A DNA stretch of 64,000 bases from Beroe forskalii (taxonomy: Eukaryota > Ctenophora > Nuda > Beroida > Beroidae), in NCBI GenBank assembly GCA_011033025.1, contig WFMF01000356.1, positions 119,330 through 183,329 on the forward strand, in the 5' to 3' direction. Made by a program: the position numbers and the translations under genes. Under the pieces are notes generated by a model. That model ran no database searches. It saw only the letters and a program-made list of their open reading frames with translations, and had not been told where the DNA came from. Positions 57,253 to 64,000 of this stretch are shown here, piece after piece; position 1 is the first letter of the stretch, and each line of letters starts with the position of its first letter.

Positions 57253-57463
57253 GTATGAGAATTTCTTAAAATGCTTTCACCAGTAAACCGGTATGCAATT
57301 GGTAATCAGGGGGCGTTTTGCGAGCCCGAGGGCCCGTACTCGGAAGGGCCCGAGGGCGAGCATTGGACAGCGATCCTAACAGTATTTGAGCCTCCGAGCG
57401 GAGGAGGTGAGTTTTTGTAACCTGTGTTTGTCACTCTAACTTAACGTATGACGTGTTTTTCAG

Positions 57464-57568
57464 AAAGTAGTAACAGTAGTGAGGTGATAGAAGCGATTGA
57501 AAAGCTTAAAGAGGATCTACTGAATGCTTTCAAAGGAGAAATAGAATCCCTTCGAAATGAAGTTAAAG
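57464..57568 (+). CDS. Ena/VASP copy B: tetramerisation exon
   Basis: Protein identical to 36,856-36,960. Three synonymous changes (AGC/AGT, GAA/GAG, AAG/AAA). Confidence 0.92.
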
Positions 57569-57796
57569 GTGCCCTTTTATTACTGAACGCATTATATTGT
57601 CAATGTATTATTCTGAAATGAACACGAGTATTGATAGTAGTGGAAGCCTAAGCCTTAGCCCTAATTTCGTTCCCGGTTAAAAGTCTCGACCTTTTTGACG
57701 TTTAATTACCAACTGTGCTTTGTAATTTTCAACAAAAAAGGACTTCATGATTAAATTTCCCCTTTTTTATCAATGCTTATCCATGGATCTCTTCAG

Positions 57797-57825
57797 ATTT
57801 GAAGGAACAACTAGCTAACAGATAG
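57797..57825 (+). CDS. Ena/VASP copy B: terminal coding exon
   Basis: Identical to 37,183-37,211 and ends in TAG. Confidence 0.9.
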
Positions 57826-57918
57826 ACAGCGCCACGCTGCCAGAGACACAGAAAAAACAGAGAACAGCCAGAGCGTGGGTGCAGTGTTGTGGTATTTATT
57901 AAGAGATCAACGACACTC

Positions 57919-58178
57919 TCACGCGTCACCTGTCACGCGTCACCTGTCACGCGTCACCTGACACGCGTCACCTGTCACGCGTCACCTGTCACGCGTCACC
58001 TGACACGCGTCACCTGTCACGCGTCACCTGTCACGCGCGTCACCTGACACGCGTCACCTGACACGCGTCACCTGTCACGCGTCACCTGTCACGCGTCACC
58101 TGTCACGCGTCACCTGTCACGCGTCACCTGACACGCGTCACCTGTCACGCGTCACCTGTCACGCGCCACCTGTCACGC
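57919..58178. repeat. CACGCGTCACCTGT minisatellite, copy B
   Basis: Same 14-bp unit and position as 37,307-37,550, with a different order of CACCTGT and CACCTGAC variants and one CGCGCG shift in each copy. Confidence 0.93.
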
Positions 58179-58182
58179 GTTC

Positions 58183-58888
58183 TAGGCGACACCGACTGTT
58201 AGTTTACCCTGATCACACCCTGGCCAATCAGCGCACAGTATCCCACAAGTCCTGCATGTTCATTGGTCAGACCTCAAGACGCCGTGGGTAAACTGATGTC
58301 CTCCTGTAACGCTCAGATGATCGCGTGATTTCAGAAGTTATAAATAACAGGGTATCTCTTTCTCTAACTCTCCGGTATGTCGTACAAGAGACTGCCAGCG
58401 TGATGCTTGTCTGTTTTGCTGTAAACAGCATTTTTTCCAAAACTAAAATCATGTAAAACACTTCTCCGACCGGAGTTTTTTTGACAGTTTTTCACTTCGG
58501 AGAAACAGCCAAATAGTGAACAATTTTGTAACATAGCATAAAACGAATCATTTTCTAAAAGCACCAAAAACACGTCATGTATGATCAATGAGATGTTTTG
58601 ATATGATATTAACATTATTTTAAGAACGGCGGTGTCATGATACGATGACTCGAAATCATGTACCGTGGTTTGAAGATGGCTTAGTTGGCAGGAAAATGAG
58701 CATATAATTTGATTTACGACGCAGAATATTTCTACTCCTGTTGAGATATGATGCAATTGCATGGGCGCCACTTTCTTAGTTTACCGACTTATAAGACTCG
58801 ACCAATCGGAGTGCAGCTCCACACAAACCCTGCAATCTGATTGGCTGAATCTCAGAGTCCTGTCGGTCAACTAATATCCTGTCGCCTA
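58183..58888. mobile_element. 706-bp inverted-repeat element with CCAAT boxes, copy B
   Basis: TAGGCGACA ... TGTCGCCTA ends and the four CCAAT-type boxes as in copy A. It contains the 135-aa ORF on the minus strand at 58,364-58,771. Confidence 0.65.
58364..58771 (-). CDS. Hypothetical 135-aa ORF, copy B
   Basis: Starts MAPMQLHHISTGVEIFCVVN. One residue longer than the copy A ORF through an in-frame ATA/ATT-type insertion (QII against QI). Function unknown; coding status unproven. Confidence 0.22.
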   Translation of the reverse strand: MAPMQLHHISTGVEIFCVVNQIICSFSCQLSHLQTTVHDFESSYHDTAVLKIMLISYQNISLIIHDVFLVLLENDSFYAMLQNCSLFGCFSEVKNCQKNSGRRSVLHDFSFGKNAVYSKTDKHHAGSLLYDIPES

Positions 58889-60412
58889 CTGCCTAGGTTC
58901 GCCCCCTCCATGCACTGTTTTTAACAATGATTTGACTTTTAAAATGTATCTATTTTTCATCTGTATTGTCCTCTCCTGGAGTATTTACTGATTGTGGTAG
59001 GTAATTAGGAGTGAGATGTACTGATTGTAGTTATTCCCGAGTGTATAATGTTCTGATTGTATGATGTATAGTTACCACTTACAACATATCGTTGAATGTT
59101 TTGTGATATGGATTCTCTCCATTGTTTTTGATTCATGTGACGCATAAAGTATATTTTCACCTGCAATCCTGATTTTATAGCAAGAGGAGCTGATGCTTGA
59201 TTATATCCTAAGTAAAATGCTATCTCTTGGACAGAAATACATTGAATTCGATAGAACTGATAGGAATTTGTGTCAGAGACAGTTGGAAAAATTGCTAATT
59301 CTTTAACAGATGCATTTAATCAGAATTGAAGTTCTTTCAAAGTTTTACGATTCCAATAGGTCAAATCATGTGTTACAGGACTACGATGTATACATTGTAC
59401 TTGTAGTACAATTCGTTTGTACATTTTAAAATGCCGCCTCTATATAAGGAATGATATACTAGCAACTGTTAAAAACAATGTACACTACAGTGAATGATAC
59501 AAGTCAAAAGATAGAGATTGTTGTTAATTGAGGATGTTTGAAATATGAAGGGGTTGTCCGGTTTGACGTCCAATTGAATTGGTTATTCAAATAAATTCAT
59601 CTGCTTATTAATAAATTCATTTGCTAATCAATTATACCATTTACCAACATTTACCTTTTCACGACCTTGAGTTAAAACGGAATGATATTTTCATCGCTAT
59701 CATTGTGGCACAGGTGTCGATATTTCAAGAAATGAGAATCGTTCGTGGAAATTCCACGTCATTCGTGGAAATTGCATGCAAATTTTTATCAAATCGTAAT
59801 CAATAAAAATATTGTCTCGTAAAATTGGGCTTATGGTAATACGAACCGTTCAACCCCATGTTGGTAATAATAGACTGATGTTGCATTGCTGTACATTTTG
59901 TATAGAAATTATTAATCTGTTACAAAATTTTGTTTGATTATTTCATGTTCCACTTCCCATTCTCACTGCATCTGGGATATCAATGATTATAGACCTTAGG
60001 CCCAGTTCTCTTCTTCTTGTTGGCCGTTGGCAGACCCTCTTGAGAATTCAGTGCCGCAGCTGGCGTCAGCGGGTCAGACAACGTCCGTCGTCCGACAATC
60101 TTCTTCACGCGGTGGTCATGATCCAAATGTTCATTTGCAGTTTGCAGCTATTTAGGGCGACCGTTTCATTAAATTTCAACATTCAAAATCGAAATCACCT
60201 TGCACTGAAATTCAAATTATAAGAACTGCGGAATTGCACCAAAAACACGCTTCTTGAAGCATTTTATTGAAGTTGAACTTAAGTTGATTGTTGAACTGAT
60301 TTGAAATTTAGGCCGTTAAAACGGTTCAAAAATGGGCTGGTCTCCCTGTATGCGTACGCTCGAGCTCACGTCACCTCGCTTCTGAGGATCAGGAAGTCTA
60401 TCTCTAAGTTGG
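58889..60412. other. Downstream flank of copy B
   Basis: Matches 38,260-39,760. It has an extra TGTAGTACAATTCGTTTGTA-type insertion near 59,401-59,432 and small gaps. No gene. Confidence 0.55.
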
Positions 60413-60930
60413 CACGTTGCCTGGCCCCCAGACTCAGCTCCGGCCCTTTTTATCTGGGCGCGGGCCAGACTCGTAGGATGTTACCCTACCCTCGCGCGCG
60501 CGGCGCAACGTTCCACATTTGGACGTCACTTTGCGCCTTCCGCCTTCCTTGTCCAGCAACAAGTCAGAAGAAAGGGACGGACATCGCCCGTCGAGGGCCA
60601 GACTAGACGTTGTCTGGGCGCGCGCGGAGTGGCCACGCAAGGCCGGACAAACACCGAAACACGTATATCCCTGTGTGGGTTGCTGGTTGCGCGCTTCCCC
60701 GTAAGGGAAGCGCGCGGCGCGTACACACACACCTTTGCGGGCTTAGGAAGGAAAACCAGGCCCTGGTTTAAGGGCAAGCGTGCACCGAATCGAAGAGGGA
60801 ATTTCGACAAACGTTGCCAAGCTCCCTCCGCGTGTGGTCAGGCGTTGCCTGACCCCCTCGCGCGCGCGCCACGACTCAAATTTAAAATATTGGGTTTGAC
60901 GACGTCAAACAATCCGCGCGCGCCCTCGTA
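60413..60930. other. GC-rich tract, copy B
   Basis: CGTTGCCTGGCCC (60,415) and GGCGTTGCCTGACCCC (60,841) with CGCGCGCG runs (60,494; 60,619; 60,859). Long ORFs on both strands here reflect GC content, not genes. Confidence 0.6.
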
Positions 60931-60987
60931 GGATCAGGTTCCTAAGCCCGCATAGGTGTGCGTACGCAAACAGGGATATACGTGTTT
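60657..60987. repeat. 331-bp foldback with a nested perfect GC hairpin
   Basis: Outer arms AAACACGTATATCCCTGT (60,657) and ACAGGGATATACGTGTTT (60,970). Inner arms TTTGCGGGCTTAGGAA (60,734) and TTCCTAAGCCCGCA (60,939). The left arm holds GCGCGCTTCCC-CGTAA-GGGAAGCGCGC (60,689-60,715). Confidence 0.8.
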
Positions 60988-61004
60988 AGCAATGGATCAG
61001 TATG

Positions 61005-61345
61005 GTGGCCGAGGTGGCTCACTTGAAAATAATTTTTCATGTTTTTGAAAAAGTGAGCCATTTCGGCCACCGCGTGGCCGAGCTGGCTCACCTATATTTT
61101 TCCAACTTTGATGCAAAATTTTGATGCCAATTTTAATTCGAAAAGACTAAATTTGGCATGTATCTGAAACTAGAAAAGTTGCTCTTTCCAACGGTGTAAA
61201 GATTAGGACCAACGGACCCAAAATGGCGGAGTTATAGCGCTCCAAAAAAGTGGGACGCCTCGGCCACGCGGTGGCCGAATTGGCTCACTTGTAGTTTCAG
61301 TCTTCAAAGTGAGCCACGCCGGCCACCGCGTGGCCGAACTGGCTC
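61005..61345. repeat. Chain of GTGGCCGA..TGGCTCAC palindromes
   Basis: The block GTGGCCGAGGTGGCTCAC and variants occur four times as direct copies (61,005; 61,074; 61,271; 61,330). Inverted copies come immediately before the last three, joined as CGGCCACCGCGTGGCCG (61,064-61,080), CGGCCACGCGGTGGCCG (61,261-61,277) and again at 61,320-61,336. Confidence 0.9.
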
Positions 61346-62087
61346 ATTCGAAGAGCAACAAATGCGCGTTTCATACGTACGTGGTATATTAAAACGCTTT
61401 CGCGCCGTACATACATCAGTAATTTACAGTTAATATTGTGGCAAATTTTGACGCGCATTCACAGATTGACAGAACCGTATAATCTGGAACCAGCACTCAA
61501 CGAGGAGGCCGGAGGGTATCGATCCTCTTCCGAGCCAGACTGCCGCCTTGCTTTTCAGTTGACCACGATTTCATCCCACTCACCAAACCCTAACCATATC
61601 ATCCATCCAAACTCATAAAACCACTTATCATTAACTTCTGCGTGTATGGGAAATATTACAAATGAAGTGAGCTCATTTCAACCGCCTGTATGTACTCATC
61701 AGTCAAAAAGCATCCAATGGGTAATAAAATGAGTCAGTTAGGTCCCGAAGCCTTCCATGGTGGAAATAACAACGTATCCAAAGAACCCTTTATAGTTTAT
61801 ACCAACGTATTTTCCAAATTGATAGTCTGATAGTCGGAACGTCTGATAGTCTATTTTGCACTTTGCGTGCCCCAAGCAAGGTTGCCCTCTTCGCCTTTAT
61901 TCAAGTTATGCTCCACCGTTATTATAGTAAGCGCAAACTACCACCGGCCAGATTTAAGCACATTGGAACTACTTGGGAAAAAGGCCGGGAATTTGACCCA
62001 GGAAGTGTGGTGGACGGATCGCCGGCACATTTAAGTCAATGGGCCGGCCCGGTGGTTCACTCTCATTCTGCAGCATACTGACGGGTA
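61346..62087. other. Unassigned flank
   Basis: No copy A counterpart and no supported gene. Short ORFs at 61,436-61,618 and 61,863-62,081 lack recognisable features. Confidence 0.45.
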
Positions 62088-63360
62088 CTTACCGGAAAAT
62101 TTTGATTTTCTCGGACACATTTTAGAATGAGCAGCCGCAAAGTTAGCCTATTGAGTCCAAGTTTGTTAGTCCGACCAACCAGCCAGTTACATAATAAATT
62201 TACGTACGTATGAATCAAACACCCTAAATCCTTCCTTCTCCAAACCTTCGAGTTATGGCCATTCTTGTAAAGGGTACCAAATTCTAAAAAAAGTTTATGA
62301 AAAATTTTTGAGCTACAGGATCCACATATGGAAATGTGTGCCTTTAGGAGTTATACGCTAAGCCGGATTAGTGGGTTAACATAAGTCAGAAATAAGTGGT
62401 AAAATTTAACATTTTCTGTCATGTAATATTTCATCAAGATATGAATAATCACTCTCCTGCTTCATCACCTTAACTGTTCAACTTCCGGAGCCAATGGAGG
62501 GCTCTGCTTCACTGCAGATATAACCATCTTTAAGGCCCAAAAATGCGTTTTTGGCTATTGTTGTGAATATCGTAGAGACTTCGTTTTGGGAGCAAACGAA
62601 TCGCAATGGATCCAGCGGAACTGCTCAATGAAAAAACATATACTTGCTGCCGACTGCCTAAAGTGTTACAGGCCAAAACTGATTTTGTCGTTTCTAGTAA
62701 AGGTGAAAAAAATCGCATTAGATTTAATTTTTTGTTACAAGTCACATTTTGGATGAATTTCGTTTTGCCCAAATGAAGTCTCTACGATAAAAAGGTTGAA
62801 CAACGCCAAAGTTAATTTTGGGCCTTAAAGATGGTTATATCAAGAAATAAAAAGCAGAAAATCCAAAATTGTTTCGGGAAGTTGAACAGCATGAAATTTT
62901 ACAGACAAAAGTAAACATAGTTCTCGGTGGGAAATTATCATTATGGATGAAGAAATATTGTGTACAATTACAGAAAAATGTTAAATTTATCAAGGTTTAT
63001 TTGCAATTATGTGAAATATAATTGATGCCCGGTTTAGCCCTTTGGCACGCATGTATAACTCCTAAAGGCACATATTCCAAATGCGTGAAAATTGTAGCTC
63101 AAAAAATGAGGAGCTAGCAAACTTTTAAATGAATTTCCAAAACTTTACAAGAACCCCATAACTCAGTCAATTTATGATTTGACAAACGAACCTTTGGCTT
63201 TATAGTGGACATGTTGCCCTACATGCATGCAAATTTTCACATTAAACTACGTTATGGTTGTAAAGCCATGGACTAACAAACTTTGACACAAAATAGTATA
63301 CCAACTTTGCCCGTTTTTCCATTCCAAAAAACGTCCGAGAAAATCAAATTTTCCGGAAAC
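62088..63360. repeat. 1.27-kb imperfect palindrome (foldback element)
   Basis: Outer arms CCGGAAAATTTTGATTTTCT and AGAAAATCAAATTTTCCGG. Further in are inverted pairs CAAAGTT / AACTTTG, CAAGTTTGTTAGTC / GACTAACAAACTTTG, TTTTTGAGCTACA / TGTAGCTCAAAAAA, TGTGCCTTTAGGAGTTATA / TATAACTCCTAAAGGCACA, TGTTCAACTTCC / GGAAGTTGAACA and GATATAACCATCTTTAAGGC / GCCTTAAAGATGGTTATATC. The centre is near 62,675. No transposase ORF. Confidence 0.88.
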
Positions 63361-64000
63361 TTTATTGACCAATGAGCATATGAACTCATCTGATGTGGAC
63401 TTGATATTATGGGTAGTAGAAATATGAGTAAAGGCGCAAAGGGGTCACCAAAGTTAGAAATTGATACTTAAACTTCTGTGTCTATTAATCAACATTTGGA
63501 GCACGCATCGCACATGAACAAGCTCGAGAGTAGAATTGAGTAAGTCTCATCAAACAAATTGAACAAAGAGAAACACAGTTATGGCTGTAATTTTCGAATA
63601 TCAGGATATGTTTACAACAAACTACCATTAGTAGGTAATAATAAAATGTCTCTGAGCGGCATGAGATACTTAGGTATCTAGAAAGTTTAGCTAATTAGAA
63701 TGAACGATATTATTGACTAATTTGGAAGATTATGCAATGCTGTTATAAGCACATAAGTCGGCATAAGTTCAAGAAAATTCTAAATCATTCCCTTGTCACA
63801 GTTGCTATTTAATATAATGTTAACAAAAAAAGCAACATCAAACTTTGAAAGAAATATTGAACTTAGAAATAAATTTTCTTTCAAAATTTAGCTGTAACGA
63901 TAGGATAGTATGAAATGTCAATATATAAGCTAAATCTTCAGCTTAAGAAACGCAATTTTCAACTTACTGCTTATATAGTAGCCTCACGACAAAATTTTGT
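63361..64000. other. Right edge of the window, nothing recognised
   Basis: AT-rich, no ORF of note and no visible relation to the duplicated region. Confidence 0.5.

Overview
The window is animal nuclear DNA: AT-rich, intron-rich, with GT-AG splice sites, class I and II transposable elements and many mini- and microsatellites. The gene families (Ena/VASP; an LDLa-type rhodopsin-family receptor resembling GRL101/relaxin-type receptors), the CR1-like LINE, the MULE and hAT remnants and the abundance of foldback DNA suggest an invertebrate, perhaps a non-bilaterian or lophotrochozoan. The sequence alone does not fix the phylum. Nothing prokaryotic or viral was seen.

Two host genes dominate. An Ena/VASP actin regulator lies on the + strand: last EVH1 exon at 2,420-2,594, two charged coiled-coil exons at 14.4 and 15.0 kb, a proline-rich exon at 29.1 kb, G-/F-actin-binding exon at 33.2 kb, linker exons from 33.5 to 36.6 kb including two tandemly duplicated cassette exons, and the tetramerisation coiled coil ending at a stop at 37,211. 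The earlier EVH1 exons and the promoter are outside the window. Inside its ~14 kb intron, on the opposite strand, sits a GPCR gene: exon 1 (signal peptide plus a twice-repeated 19-aa block) at 23,315-23,624 behind a TATA box, and a large exon (LDLa ectodomain plus seven helices) at 18,824-22,043.

The stretch ~21.6-39.8 kb (copy A) recurs collinearly at ~41.8-60.4 kb (copy B). Copy B holds a truncated receptor 5' end, a LINE where receptor exon 1 and its TATA box stood, an inverted 1.6-1.8 kb element, and the Ena/VASP exons from the actin-binding exon to the stop codon. It lacks the EVH1, coiled-coil and proline-rich exons. The copies differ by transposon insertions, array lengths and small indels. 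In the downstream Ena/VASP exons all twelve base differences I counted are synonymous. The junction at ~40.9-41.76 kb reads like poor-quality sequence, so two haplotypes joined end to end is at least as likely as a real tandem duplication.

The rest is intron or intergenic DNA rich in mobile elements: two CR1-like LINE copies (1-965 and 44.4-47.3 kb), a broken MULE transposase (17.0-17.7 kb), non-autonomous DNA elements with target-site duplications (6.2-7.3 kb; 43.46-43.95 kb), several foldbacks including a 1.27 kb imperfect palindrome at 62.1-63.4 kb, and three small elements whose internal inverted repeats would fold as multi-branched, cloverleaf-like structures. Minisatellites lie next to several Ena/VASP exons, one 2 kb array running directly into a 3' splice site. 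Several single-base frame breaks (at 14,968-15,034, 33,479-33,546, 53,711-54,031, 21,97x and ~46,370) look like sequencing or assembly indels as much as true mutations.
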